DNA of 64,000 nucleotides, taken from Euborellia annulipes. Taxonomy: Eukaryota > Arthropoda > Insecta > Dermaptera > Anisolabididae. Of this stretch, positions 24,948-36,699 are shown piece by piece. How positions within the stretch are numbered: the first letter of the stretch is position 1; the number at the start of each line of letters is the position of its first letter. The stretch is from the NCBI GenBank assembly GCA_023213315.1, contig JAKCPI010001880.1, positions 80,933-144,932 on the forward strand, written 5' to 3'. Under the pieces are notes generated by a model. It ran no database searches and was not told where the DNA came from. It saw nothing but the letters and a program-made list of their open reading frames with translations. The translations under genes and the position numbers were made by a program.

Positions 24948-25377
24948 CAGGGACGTCATTTGAGGGGGGGGGGCAGAGGGGGCATTTGCCCTTCTCAAGG
25001 TTTTGAAAGAAAATAGTAAATTCTGAGATCAAACTAACAATCTTTTTTTGGACCCTGTTACGCATTAGTGTGTCAAGCGCCAAAAAAATTAAAAATTAGA
25101 GTTAAGCACGGAATATTGTTTCAAATGCTATAATTAATAGTATTTTTTATATATAATCCAATGAAAACAAAAAACTTGAATGTTAATTTTCTCAAATCTC
25201 GGTAGCTGGCGCTTGACACACTATTGCGTAACAGGGTCCAAAAAAGTATAGAAGATATAAATACAAATATAGAGGTATATATATGTTTATATGTATAAAA
25301 ATTAATTAACACAGGAAGTAAAAAAAAAATTTGCCACCCCCCCCCTCCCTCAAGCAAAAACTTAAATGACGTCACTG
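24948..25377. mobile_element. hAT MITE, 430 bp, perfect 8-bp TSD
   Basis: Left end CAGGGACGTCATTTGAGGGG; right end (reverse complement) CAGTGACGTCATTTAAG; flanked by GTTGATTT on both sides (24940-24947, 25378-25385). It carries a nested MITE (25050-25239). The host repeat R1 exists without this insertion at 36023-36425, giving an empty-site comparison. Confidence 0.92.
25050..25239. mobile_element. MITE M1, copy a (internally deleted)
   Basis: TIRs of about 33 bp: GGACCCTGTTACGCATTAGT then GTGTCAAGCGCCA, and the complement ending CGTAACAGGGTCC. It lacks the TATGAAATATGTCC...TTGACA block present in the other two copies. Nested in the hAT MITE. Confidence 0.85.
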
Positions 25378-25775
25378 GTTGATTTTACAATTGTGTAGAA
25401 AGCAAACTTCTTAGACAAAAACATACTAAATTTAGTAAGTCTTTGCCAAAACCATTTACAAATGTATTGTAATTTTCAAAAGTCGTTTGAAAATTATAGA
25501 ATGAAAATGTATTGTAATTTTAGAAATATATTTGAAAATTAGAGTGCAATTGGTAATTTTAGAATTTCCAAATTGCTTTCGAAAAAATACAATTTTTAAC
25601 AAAAATTACTATACAATGTATTGAATATGTAAAATTACAATAAATACATATTTACTCTATTTTTCGAAGAAAATTGTAATTTTAAAATGTTTTTTTTTTT
25701 CTTTGTTGTAAATATTTGAACGCATAAATTTGTAAATTTAGTAGACAAAATGCATAGCAGTCATACAGGTGTCAT

Positions 25776-27191
25776 TAAAAAACATGTAAATGTAAACAAA
25801 AGAATATACGAGAAAGTTTTGGGGAATATTCTCTCTCAACAAAACTTCAATTTAAAATCAGATATAGCCTACCTATTTGTTTTTTGTTTTTTTGTCCAAA
25901 ATCTAAATTAAAATTAATTTCATGTTGTGAGGTTGGTTGTGATTCATTATTTTAGCTGATCTCCCCCCCTCCCCCCCATTTGACTCCCATATGACCCCTT
26001 TGACCAACGCAAATCGATTTAATTGCTCGCATCCAATATTTGTTTTCTTGGTTGACCGATCCCTGATTAAGCTATTTCCTATATATATTGAGCCCTTATT
26101 TAAAATGCGCCATGATCACCACAAAACCTATAAACATTACTCTCTATCAAAGTAAACATTCGTTGGCAAGGGGTCCGGTCAAATGATCGCCAATGAACGC
26201 CTTAAAAGTCAACAGAGGATACGAAATTGAAATGCATTATTTGTATTTGATGAGATAGAGAAGAAGAAGAAGAAGAGAGGGGGGCGGTAATTACAATATC
26301 TATATTTACAATACCTGCGTCCTTTTATCTGATCAATAAGTTTAATTGGATTTTATTTTTTTTAATCGTGGAAATTATGCCATCAGAAAACGAAATTACA
26401 AATAAATTTTTATTACGATAGATTAAATTTTTTTTTCCGTTAATTAAAACAGAAAAGAATAATGAGAGATAGAAAAAAAAATATATAAAATTTATTTTAT
26501 AATTAATATATTTCAATTTATTTTATTATTTATTATATTATATTATATTATTTATTTATTTAATTTTATTTTATTTACTGGAATAATTGTACAAAATTAT
26601 TTTAAATTGTGTAGACAACCCAAAAGATCCTTTAAATAATTTTTGAGATTAATTTGACTATACCCAGTGATTAATTTCTGCATGCGTTTTTTTTTTTTAA
26701 TTTATTTCCGGCTGTTGGCTCCTGCCTTTCAGCCCAGGGCCGGATCTAGGGGGGGGCAGTGGGTGCTTGTGCCCAGAAAATTTTAAGGAGGGGCGGAAAA
26801 TTAAATTCCCCCCAAAAAAAAATCTCGTAGCCCGGCCCTGTTCCAGGCTCACACATTATTTTTTAAAATATTTTTTTTTTTACAATATTTTCTTTTTTTT
26901 ACATTGGTATCTAAAAACAATTTTCTCTAAAATCTGTATATAAAAATTTCCTTCAAAGTACAATATTTTAAAAAATTAGACAAAGCCAAGACGATATTTA
27001 GGAAATTATACAAAAACAAAACTGCAAGCGTTTTAAACGAACTATTTAATCAAAAAAATTAATTGATGATTTGAGTTGTCTGCCTTTCAGGGAAAAACGA
27101 AACATGAAATATTGACAATAAAAAATATTTTTGTTCTCGTCTAGAAATTATTGATAATAGAATTTATTTTTTATTAATTTTCTCTGAGCTA
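25776..27191. other. AT-rich sequence without genes apart from the short MITE at 26735
   Basis: A complex patch at 25930-26230 (GTCCGGTCAAATGATCGCCA, ATGAACGCCTTAAAAGTC) shows no ORF. The rest is A/T tracts. Confidence 0.4.
26735..26840. mobile_element. Very short hAT-like MITE, 106 bp
   Basis: Ends CAGGGCCGGATCTAGGGGG / CGTAGCCCGGCCCTG; flanking 8-mers TTTCAGCC and TTCCAGGC match at 6 of 8. Only the two ends remain, separated by G-rich and A-rich filler. Confidence 0.5.
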
Positions 27192-27832
27192 AACATCGTT
27201 ACAAAAATATATGTTTACAAAATTTGTATAACCAAAACAATATAAATACAATAACAAAACAATATATAGTTTAAGAGAAAAAAAAAACATAGTACAAAAA
27301 TATAGTCTAAAAAACATGGCTAAAAAAAAACACTGTACAGTGAGCGCCACAATTAAATCCCCACCTTATAGCTATATTCTTTAATTTTATTTCACCTTTT
27401 CAAATTTAAAATTGTTTCACCATATACCATATACTTAAGGTATATACAGTATATACTTAAGGTACTATAAGGTGAGACTTAATTGTGGCGCTCACTGTAC
27501 AAACATAATAACTACCAAGAACATTATATAAGAAAAGTACTTGAGAAGAACATCTTATAAGAACATAATAGACTTAAATATGATAATATCAAAAGCATAT
27601 TAATAAAAACAATATGTTTCTAAAGATAAATATGTATCTTTTTTTTTCATTTAATATTTATATAAATTATTTAAAATAAAATAAAATAATTAACAAATAC
27701 AATGATAAATAAGATTTTTATTTACTATTGTTTGTAAACTATATATTGTTTTATGATTGGTTTATGATTGTATTTATATTGTTTTGGTTATACAAATTTT
27801 GTAAAAATATATTTTGTAACGACATCAATAGC
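27192..27832. repeat. Inverted repeat with a mariner-type MITE in its loop
   Basis: The left arm CGTTACAAAAATATATGTTT...CAATATATAGTTTAAG (27192-27272) pairs with the right arm ending TTTTGTAAAAATATATTTTG then TAACG (about 27738-27832). The loop holds the element at 27338-27497. Confidence 0.7.
27338..27497. mobile_element. Tc1/mariner-type MITE, TA target duplication
   Basis: TIRs of about 35 bp, CAGTGAGCGCCACAATTAA...CCTTATAG and its complement, flanked by TA on both sides (27336-27337, 27498-27499). The body is a mere 160 bp with a TATACTTAAGGTATATAC palindrome. Non-autonomous. Confidence 0.85.
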
Positions 27833-28630
27833 GGCATGCCAAAGGGGCAGAATAAAAGAAAAAAAAAGATTTTTATTTGATAAGATATGTATATTAATTA
27901 TTTGAAGAATTGCAGATTAGAGGGTCCACCTCAGGCGTCCCGAAGTTAGTTCAGGGGAAGGCGAAGGCAGGTCTTTTTTGTCAGCATCGGAGGCCATTTG
28001 GACTTTAATTTAATAGATTTAAAAATTAATTGTTCTATTAAGTGGCTAAGTCTTTAAAAGACTCGGTCTTGATGTGTTGAAACTTTAATCTCTTCAACGA
28101 GAAAAACATTTCCTGACAATAATTGAATTGATTAAAATAATATAGAGAGTGTTTTTGTGAATTCTATTAAAAGAAAAAGATTGAATAATTAGACGTATGT
28201 TTGTAAATAGGAACAGACGTTGAACGATGATTATGATGAATCAATATTCATTTCCTTTTGATCTAAAATAATTTTAAAATTCATTATCCAATTAATTAAC
28301 TTTTAGATATTCGTAATCTCAAACTCTTGAGAGAATATTACCCTCTTAAGGGATGGGGGATATCTTTAGCCGGGGCTCACAGTTGAGTTGCCCAGTTAAG
28401 GAGTTCACTTCCGGAAAGGAAGTCATCAGCCATGGCAGAGGCAGAGGCAGGGGGGGGAGGGAACCCGTAGGAGATTCGATCCCACGATTTTGACCAAAGG
28501 GAAAAATATTCAAAAATTTAAATGCGTTTTCTTTCAAGTGTCTTGAGAGGGAGAGGCAAGAGAATAAATTCTCTTTTAAAAATGTAAATTAAGGGGGAAA
28601 AAATCATAATGAATGTTTTTTTTGTTTTTG

Positions 28631-30283
28631 GGTCATTCCACGTCAGTTCAACCAGGCCATTTCACCCATAATCTCAGATTTTTATGAAACTTGGTATGTT
28701 TGTTCTATATATATAGATAAGTAACAGCACCAAATTTCAATTTTTTATCTCACTTAGTTTTCGAGTTATGGCTCTTTAAAATTTTGATTTTTTCCCTTGC
28801 GCGGCTTGCTAATGCCAAACAAAATGTGACATGGAAGAGAAAATAATTTCTCATTTGCTTATTTGACACCCAATCTTGATGAAATTTTTTTGGTAGGTTC
28901 TTTAAACAATAAGGAATTAGAAAAAATATATCACGAATCTAAGTTATTCCTAAAATATAAAAAAATTCATATTGTTGATTTTTTTTTAGTTGTGAAAACG
29001 CAAACATGGTTTAGCGCTAAAGCCAATATCTCCAAAAGGGAATGAGATATTCAAGAAATTTTTTTTTCTAAATAATCTGCATGAAATGGGCTTTAATTTA
29101 GTAAAAGAAAAATTTTGTGTATTTTGTTCCCTCTATTTCTAAAGTCCATTGAAAGTTTCAATATATAGTTTTACATGTTAAAAAGGTTCCAAGGCCAAAA
29201 TGAAAATATACATTTTAAAGAGCATCTAAAAAGAATTGATTTATGAATTTTAATAAAAATCGTTGCAGCATATTTTGAGAAAATTGGAAAAAACTGAAAA
29301 AGTAATCAGTAAAGTACTAGTACTTTTTGGCCGATTTTGTTCATAAGCTTATTTTGAGTGTCTGGGAGAGTACCAAACTTAAATATAAAATTTCAACCTC
29401 CTAGCTCAATCCTTTCATGATTTCAAATGGACACTGTGTGTGTGTCTGCTTAAAACTGAACACAGACGAAAACACAATCAATTCAATTGAAAGCATGAAA
29501 GAATTGAGCTAGGAGGTTGAAATTTTATATTTAAGTTTGGTCTCTCCCAGACACTCAAAATAAGCTTATGAACAAAATCGGCCAAAAGTACTAGTACTTT
29601 ACTGATTTTTTTCAGTTTTTTCCAATTTTCTCAAAATATGCTGCAACGATTTTTATTAAAATTCATAAATCAATTATTTTTTAGATGCTCTTTAAAATGT
29701 ATATTTTCATTTTGGCCTTGAAACCTTTTTAACATGTAAAACTATATATTGAAACTTTCAATGGACTTAAGAAATAGAGGGAACAAAATACACAAAATTT
29801 TTATTTTACTAAATTAAAGCCCATTTCATGCAGATTATTTAGAAAAAAAATTTCTTGAATATCTCATTCCCTTTTGGAGATATTGGCTTTAGCCATGTTT
29901 GCGTTTTCAAAACTAAAAAAAAATCAACAATATGAATTTTTTTTATATTTTAGGAATAACTTAGATTCGTGATATATTTTTTTTCTAATTCCTTATTGTT
30001 TAAAGAACCTACCAAAAAATTTCATCAAGATTGGGTGTCAAATAAGCAAATGAGAAATTATTTTCTCTTTTATGTCACATTTTGTTTGGCATTCTCCAAG
30101 CCGCGGAAGGTGAAAAAATCAAAACTTTAAAGCGCTATAACTCGAAAACTAAGTGAGATAAAAATTGAAATTTGGTGCTGTTACTTATCTATATATATAG
30201 AACAAACATACCAAGTTTCATAAAAATCTGAGATTATGGGTGTAAATTTTTGATTTTTTTGGTTGATTTGACGTGAAATGACC
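28631..30283. repeat. 1.65-kb near-perfect palindrome (foldback element)
   Basis: Left arm 28631-29419 and right arm 29494-30283 are inverted copies with few differences by eye, around a 74-bp spacer. The ends are GGTCATTCCACGTCA / TGACGTGAAATGACC. The inner 400 bp of each arm resembles the middle of the E family (GTACTAGTACTTTACTGATT, TTAGATGCTCTTTAAAATGT, CTTAAATATAAAATTTCAAC). No coding capacity. If transcribed it would fold into a hairpin of nearly 800 bp. Confidence 0.9.
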
Positions 30284-30936
30284 TTTACCTAAATTATCAG
30301 CTCTTTGAAATTGAATTTTTTTTTTCTTATTAACAAGCAATAACGTTTCTGATTAATTTTGAACCATCTTCATTAAAATCAAATTGTCTAAAAAAATGAT
30401 ATGTAAAATATCTTCTTTTTTTTGCCCTTTCCGCTACTGAGGCCATTTAGGATTTTAATTTTAATACTAATTCTAAATATGTTTGATGATGTACAGGTTT
30501 AGGCATATTATTACAATATGTAATATAAAATAGACTTGTAAATTATGTTTTAAAATAAAGCAATGGTTTAAAATCTCAATGAGTAAAATTCATTTAAAGG
30601 GAAGAAAAAAATACTTCTCTCAAAAATAAATCGGATCTATGAACTTTTTGACGTGACAACTAGGGCCGAGTAGGGAAGCATGCACGAAAAAGTTGGATAA
30701 ATCACATGAAAAATTGCGTGTTATCGGCTCGAATAACTTTAAAGGGGTATAATTATTTTGAAATATACGGTTAGAAAGCATGATTCTTCAGCTAGATTTC
30801 AAGATTTATTTTTTTTCTAGTATTCCGAACGGCTAATCAGATCAGACTAAATTTGATGTCAATTTGTGCAGAAAGAAAAACTCTAATTTTTCTTACCCAA
30901 GCAGATTACACTCTTAAGGATTATGAAATACTTTGA

Positions 30937-31075
30937 GCCCTCGGGGCTTGATGTAGGGATTAGCGTGCTATCCTCGCATACCAAAAGTCGTGGGTTCAGG
31001 CCCCAGGCAGTCAGATGATTTTATTTAAGCCATTTGGATACCAAATACTTTGAAAAATTCTTAAATCCCCAATTG
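30937..31075 (+). repeat. S1 SINE, 3'-truncated
   Basis: Head GCCCTCGGGGCTTGATGTAG, a diverged B box (GGGTTCAGGCCCC), GTCAGATGATTTTATTTAAG and ATACCAAATAC; the hairpin tail is missing. Confidence 0.8.
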
Positions 31076-31618
31076 GGGATGCTCAAAAATTCCTGAATTT
31101 TCCCATACGAAAGCATGACCTTATGAAAAATTCAAGCCAATCAATTAAATATACAGTATGCATAGGTGTAGCCACGGGGGGGGGGGATTTGGGGTTCAAC
31201 CCCCCCCCCCCCCCCATTGAACCCAAGCCTTGACTAGATATTTAAGCTCTATAATACAAAACACTTTTTTTCTCTGTCTATATATTTCATATATAGGGTA
31301 AGAGAAAGTAAAATATAATAAAAAATTAAATAAAACACAAAAAATTCTAGAAAATTCAGTATTAATAAAATCTCTCAAATGAAAAATAATAAAAATAGTT
31401 ATATAATTAAATTTTGATAATTTTTTTAAATTAATAAAATTATTTAAATATTTTTGTATTATATTTATTTAAAATTTTATTTAAGAATTTTAATTTTAAA
31501 AACACATTTTCAAATATAAATTATATTTAGGCCTATTATTTTCTCATTTACCTGTAGATCTTTATAAATGCCCCGCCCATTGCTCCCAACCCTCAGGTTT
31601 TAGCCAGAGATCTTCAAC

Positions 31619-31744
31619 TAGGGATGTGGTATAGTAAATAAAGTATCGATACTTGTATTTGGTATCGTATCGAAAGGAAAGTATCAATACCAGAAAGTAT
31701 CGAGTAAAAAAAGTACTAGTATCGATACTTTTTTAGTGTTCCTA
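31619..31744. mobile_element. Short hAT-type MITE with GTATCGATAC repeats
   Basis: Begins TAGGGATG and ends TTCCTA; flanks TCTTCAAC and TCTTCGAC match at 7 of 8 positions. The 126-bp body is largely copies of GTATCGATAC/AGTATCGA-type words. Confidence 0.65.
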
Positions 31745-31862
31745 TCTTCGACTTTTTTCTCAAAATCTGCGACTTTTTTTTTTATTTTAAATTAATTTTA
31801 TAAGACAAATTCGGAGTAAAAATTAATAAAAAGAAAAGAAAGAAAATCGAATAAAATGAGAT

Positions 31863-32277
31863 CAAGGGCGGATCCAGAGGTGTTTCTCGGGGGGGGGGGG
31901 GGTAATCTCAAAAATTTTTCTGTGAAAAAATTTCTTCACACAAAAATTATTCCCGCCCGCGGAACATTCTCTCTTTTTGTGGAACCAAAAATTTTTTTCC
32001 CGTCCGTAAAAATATTTTACCTTTTTTTTTTTTAGAGGCGCAAAATTTTTGCCACCCGCGAAACCAAAATTTTTTTCATGTTGTGCCGCCCGCGGAACCG
32101 AAATTATTTTTTTCCCTTCGGTAAAAATTTGATTTGTATTTAATACAAATCCAATTTTTAAATATTAATTTTTTAAATTTTACATTAAAAATAAATTAAA
32201 AAAAAAGTATTTTTTTCAAATCTCGGGGGGGGGGGGATAATTATCCCCTTTACTCCCCCCCCCTTGTATCCGCCCTT
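31863..32277. mobile_element. MITE with GGGCGGAT ends and 9-bp TSD
   Basis: Begins CAAGGGCGGATCCAGAGG and ends (reverse complement) AAGGGCGGATACAAGGG, with long G/C runs just inside each end. AAATGAGAT is duplicated at both borders (31854-31862, 32278-32286). A 9-bp duplication would suit a Mutator-like element as well as a hAT relative, so the superfamily is left open. Confidence 0.7.
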
Positions 32278-32499
32278 AAATGAGATTCGCTTAGAAAAAT
32301 ATGGAATAATTTGGGTTACGTGAACAAAAATTCAAATGAGATCTCCATAAGAAAAATGCAATGATTTGAGTTGTGCGGGGAAAATTTCAGGGGAGTCATT
32401 TCAGTTAAGTTTATTAAAAAAATTTAAAAAAAAAAGTTCAAATGATAGGAAATTTCTCCTGCTTTTTTTTGGGGGAAATCTTGTTTGACAGCACTGGCC

Positions 32500-32870
32500 C
32501 CACCCCTTTAAGGATTACCAGAATATTTACATTTCTCTATCACCTTGATGCAACTAATTAGCTGATGTTTGTTAATTAATTAAACCATAACGTGTACCTA
32601 TAGATCTATAATAATGCATGTAATTCGGATTGGTCAACTCAAGGGGGAGCACAGCAGCGAGCGCCCTTAGGACTGGCACTGTCGTAACACACACACACAC
32701 AGACAGACACGGGGGGTATAATGCCAGAGGGTCCTTTTGATATGCAAAGCCTGTTGTCCGAAGGAGATGAATAGAGAGAGCATGGACCCGTCCGTGGCGT
32801 GGGAGCAGCCATCTCAAGTGACATCAATGCTGCTGCTGGCTGGCCTTAAGAAAGAAATTATTATAAATAA
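32500..32870. promoter_or_regulatory. Non-repetitive island with octamer-like ATATGCAAA
   Basis: CAACTAATTAGCTGATGTTT, a CA microsatellite and GATATGCAAAGCCTGTTG, then CGTCCGTGGCGTGGGAGCAG. Minus-strand ORFs here (81 and 62 codons) overlap in different frames and lack any domain. Confidence 0.2.
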
Positions 32871-33397
32871 CACCGGACATTCACTAAATTGAATTAAATA
32901 GGGGGGAGGGGACAACAACTTAAGGGCCAATTCTCTTTTGTCTGCTTATTAAGAAGCTATAGAAAGATGACCGGAAATTTCTTTAATTCATTTTTAAATA
33001 AATACGTCTTCATTTTTTTTTTATCTATCGTTTTCTCGTTGAACTGCTTGCTTGCTTGCTGCGAGAAGACGAGAGGCGAATTTCAAAAATAGATTTTGCT
33101 ATTCTTAAACTGGAAATAATTGCCCCAAAAAGAAAAAAAAACTGTTCATATTTCACATATGGAATAATAAAATTTAGAAGACTCGTTTTTTTTTTAGAAG
33201 ATTCCAAGCACGTTTTTGTGAGAGAGCAGCGATAATTTTTCTTTTTTTTTTATTAATAAATGAAACGATACTTTCTTTCAAATTGCCAAATTTTGTATAG
33301 ATCAGTGCTTTTTAAACTGCGGCCTCTTATGGATTACCCAGGTGGGGGGGGGGGGGCAAAGGGAAGTTATATTGTATTTCAGATTAATGAATACCTA

Positions 33398-33851
33398 TTA
33401 TTAACTGAATTAAGCTTAAATAATTTAATTCCATTTGCAACTACATACCTCTGCGAATCGGCATTTTCAACTTTATTTAGACCTCGGGGCTTGGTGTAGC
33501 TTGGGTTAGCGTGCTAACCTTGTATACCAAAAGTCGCGGGTTCGGACCCCAGGCAGTCCGATGATTTTATTTAAGCCAATTGGATACCAGATGGCTTAAA
33601 TAAGAATGCCTGGACCCCTAATATGTATATTAATCAATAACGGATATCGTAAATGTCTTAGTATGGCCTGAGTTGCCGAAAAGACTGTGTGAAGTGTGAG
33701 TGTGAATGAGAAAAAAGTGTGAGTGTTAAAAAAAAAGCATAGATCGTGCCTATCAACAAAATCTTTAGAAAATAGTCTTTTTAGCAGCAATTTCAAATAT
33801 AACGCCGGATCTAGGTTTGCTATTCAAGCACATACAGCACATCTCGCACTA
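33398..33851 (+). pseudogene. hAT transposase C-terminus (ZBED5/FAM200-like), broken
   Basis: The frame at 33398-33480 reads TELSLNNLIPFATTYLCESA then FSTLF. This is the conserved hAT dimerisation-domain motif (PFxTTYLCExxFSxL) of the ZBED5-like branch. A SINE insertion follows immediately. The frame resumes after it with SIDRAYQQNL, an in-frame stop, then KIVFLAAISNITPDLGLL and a terminal HISH-stop, which fits the usual hAT ending (nitPDL...). The SINE insertion, the stop and the missing N-terminus show it is dead. Confidence 0.8.
33481..33738 (+). repeat. tRNA-derived SINE (family S1), full length, inside the hAT transposase
   Basis: Starts CCTCGGGGCTTGGTGTAGC, has a tRNA-like B box (GGGTTCGGACCCC), then GTCCGATGATTTTATTTAAG, the hairpin tail GTCTTAGTATGGCC/GCCGAAAAGAC, a GTGTGA-rich stretch and an A-run. 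Same family as the copies at 2748, 51695 and 62708. Confidence 0.9.
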
Positions 33852-34051
33852 AATTTAATTGTTACATTTCCACATTTCTTTTTTTTTTCATAAAATTTCA
33901 CTTGTAGAAAATTTATCCTATAACTTTGTTTAAAATTATAAGTAGATTTTTAACCAATCGGATTCTAAAAAAAAAAAAAAAACTAGGGGAGCCTTCAAGA
34001 AAATTAATTTGGGTTCCAAGGGAGCCTCGACTTCAAAAAGTTTAAGTACTG

Positions 34052-36022
34052 GTATTTAGTAAAGGCTGCATTCCTCTTCATCCCTGTTATTCAATTCTAC
34101 ACAGCCATTTTCTACAATGATTCTGTATAAGATGTTTGTGATTTCTCCTATATAGTACAGGCTACGGTGTAAAGTTAAGATGTAAATAATTAAGACGTTT
34201 ATCTCGAATCTTGGACCAAATTTTATATCAATTCGTAAAATATAAACTTTATAATGATGAGATATTAAATTTTTATATTTTTTTTTCGAGATATTTAAAT
34301 TTTATATAATTCTCGAGTCCGTCTGTCTGTTTGTCAAGCTCTAATTTTCGAAATTTTGCACCCTTAATGTTATGTATAAAATTTCGACATTTAGAGCTTG
34401 ACAAATAAGCAGACGGGCTTCACAATCATATAAAATTTTAATAGTCGCATGTGTATGAATTGAAATGAAAAGGTTTAAGGGTGGAAAAAAATAATCGAAA
34501 TTTCGATTAGTTTGATTAAAGAGAAAAAATGTTCAACACTTTTTTTATTTAAAATATGTTATGTTAATTACTGACTAAACGTACTTTAAAAAAACTAGAC
34601 TATTATAAGGAATTTTTTAATGAATTAAATTCATAAGAGATTATTAGGACATCGAGCTATAATTTTTTTAATGACTTATTAAAAAATTAACGTAATTTAT
34701 TTTTTTGTTATCAAGCAAATACAAAAAAAAAACAATCTGTCCCAATAATCTTTAATTTTTTTAAAATTTAAAAATGAATTTATTGTTATTATTAATCACA
34801 TATTAATTAAGAAATGTTTAAAATAAGCTTAGATGATATATTTAAAATTCATCTGTCAAGTTAGTTCATCATTCTTGCAATAGATGGCAGGCTACTCTAA
34901 CCGATCGCCTAATGGGCTATATTTATATATTTTTATGCTTTTATAAAAGATACATAATATACAATAACATTTATAAAGTATTTATTGTTAAAAGATCAAT
35001 GAAAATCAACCAAATGCATTAAATATTGTTAGCTACCATTCTGACATCTCTTGGCAAATTTTTGAATTACTTGATATTTGGGCATACTTTTTATGACACA
35101 CAACGCCAACTTATCGGGAAAAACATGCGTAACACCTTCGCTCCCCTTCCTCCTTAAATAGAATTCTGTCTTCATCAGGACTTTTATCAACATAAATTCA
35201 CTGACAAAAGAAAAAAGTGTAATTTTATACACTCCGCATTTTTTATTTTCCAATCCAATAATAAAATTTGATTTCAACATGTATCTATTTTTAAATAGAG
35301 CACCGATTAATAGAACAAAAAAGATTTTATTGTTTGTTCGCCTACTCAACTACCCTCTGACCTTAGATAATTTTCTTCTATTTTCCCTACAACCATGCTA
35401 GCCAATGTGTTATGTATTATTCAAGTAGCTCTAACACTCACACATTCTTTCACACCGAATTAATGGCCGTGACTTTCCCACACACACACACACACACACA
35501 TAATGTAATTATTCGAAACGTACAGACAGGTAGACAGACAGAGAGACCAAGTCCTTGAGCTCACTTAGCTGCCTGGCCTTGATCCAATGTGCTAGTTAGA
35601 CGGATTTTTTTCTTTTTTTACGCTCTGCACAAGAGGACAATGCAAAGGAAAAAAAAAACATTAAGAAATCAGAGCCTTTCAAGAAATCAAGAAAAAAAAA
35701 AGTGAATGTGTTCTCGCGAGATTCCTTTGATATTGAGAAATAAAAAAAAATGTGGTGGAGCTATCTTACATACAATGGTTGTATTTTTAATTTATTATTA
35801 AGACCTTGTTCGTTTATTTAACACAAAAGAAATGCCGAATTCTTGTTAACCTTCAAATTCATTATTTAATATCTATATAAATTATTTCCTCTACAAAAAA
35901 CATTATTTTTTTCTTCTAATTTAACAAGACTAGTTAGTGACTAATCATGATTTTTAAATGAAAGTAGGCCTTTCGCTTTTGTTTCATACTTTTGTAGTCC
36001 ACTGTTTTATTCCTTATTTATA
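34052..36022. other. AT-rich sequence; one unsupported minus ORF
   Basis: A 106-codon minus frame (35029-35349, ending KFAKRCQNGS) has no recognisable domain and no splice or promoter support. A CA microsatellite is at 35479-35501. Confidence 0.35.
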
Positions 36023-36425
36023 TGCACTGTATTTTGTTGATTTTACAATTGTGTATCAAGCAAATTACATAGACAAAAACAATAAATTTAGTAAATATTT
36101 TCAAAAACCATTTACATATTGTAATTTTAGAAAGACGTTTGAAAATTAGAGTGCATTTGTGTGGTAATTTTATAATTCCAAAACTGCTTTTGAAAAAATA
36201 CAATTTTTAACGAAAATTGGTATACAATGTATTTAAAATTACAATAAATACTCTATTTTTCGAAGAAAATTGTAATTTTAAAATGTTTTTTTTTTTGTTG
36301 TAAATGTTTGAACGCATAATTTTGTAAATTTAGTAGATAAATGCTTAGTAGTTATCATTTTAAAGGGAAATTTGTAAATTTTGTATTCAAAAACACACTA
36401 AAATTAAGATTTTTTTTACAGTGTA
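36023..36425 (+). repeat. Repeat R1, copy b (uninterrupted)
   Basis: Begins TGCACTGTATTTTGTTGATT and ends TTTTACAGTGTA, so the ends are a short inverted CACTGTA/TACAGTG. AT-rich non-coding MITE-like unit of about 400 bp; it provides the empty site for the hAT insertion in copy a. Confidence 0.8.
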
Positions 36426-36434
36426 TCTTTAATT

Positions 36435-36699
36435 GCACCCTGTTATGCAATAGTGTGTCAAGCGCCAAAAAATTAAAATTTTTTAAATTAAATTTAAATT
36501 AAAATTGAGTTAAGCACGGAATATTTTTTCAAATGCTAGTATTTTTTATGAAATATGTCCTAAAAAAATTTATATTTAATGTTACTTGCAAAATTGACAA
36601 AAAAAATTATATATAATCCAATGAAAACAAAAAACTTTAATGTTAATTTTCTCAAATCTCGGTAGCTGGCGCTTGACACACTAATGCGTAACAGGATCC
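36435..36699. mobile_element. MITE M1, copy b
   Basis: GCACCCTGTTATGCAATAGT...TGGCGCTTGACACACTAATG then CGTAACAGGATCC, with the shared interior GAGTTAAGCACGGAATATT and ATATAATCCAATGAAAACAA. Lies just after R1 copy b. Confidence 0.85.

Larger units (their letters stand above)
24920..25775 (+). repeat. Repeat R1, copy a (carries the hAT MITE)
   Basis: TACACTGTA..ATTTTGTTGATTT, interrupted by the hAT MITE, resumes GTTGATTTTACAATTGTGTA and proceeds through CGAAAAAATACAATTTTTAA and CTCTATTTTTCGAAGAAAAT to about 25775. Same order and orientation as copy b at 36023. Confidence 0.8.
33303..34051 (+). mobile_element. hAT element with remnant transposase, interrupted by a SINE
   Basis: The left end CAGTGCTTTTTAAACTGCGG and the reverse complement of the right end (CAGTACTTAAACTTTTTGAA) are typical hAT termini. 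The flanking 8-mers GTATAGAT and GTATTTAG agree at 5 of 8 positions, so the target duplication is decayed. Internally only the transposase C-terminus survives, so most of the element was deleted. A complete tRNA-SINE (33481-33738) splits the surviving coding sequence. Confidence 0.8.

Noticed and set aside
35029..35349. 106-codon minus ORF
   Set aside because: No domain, no splice or promoter support, composition like surrounding AT-rich DNA.
22527..35501. CRISPR-like or regulatory meaning of CA/TG repeats
   Set aside because: Plain dinucleotide microsatellites in a eukaryotic genome.
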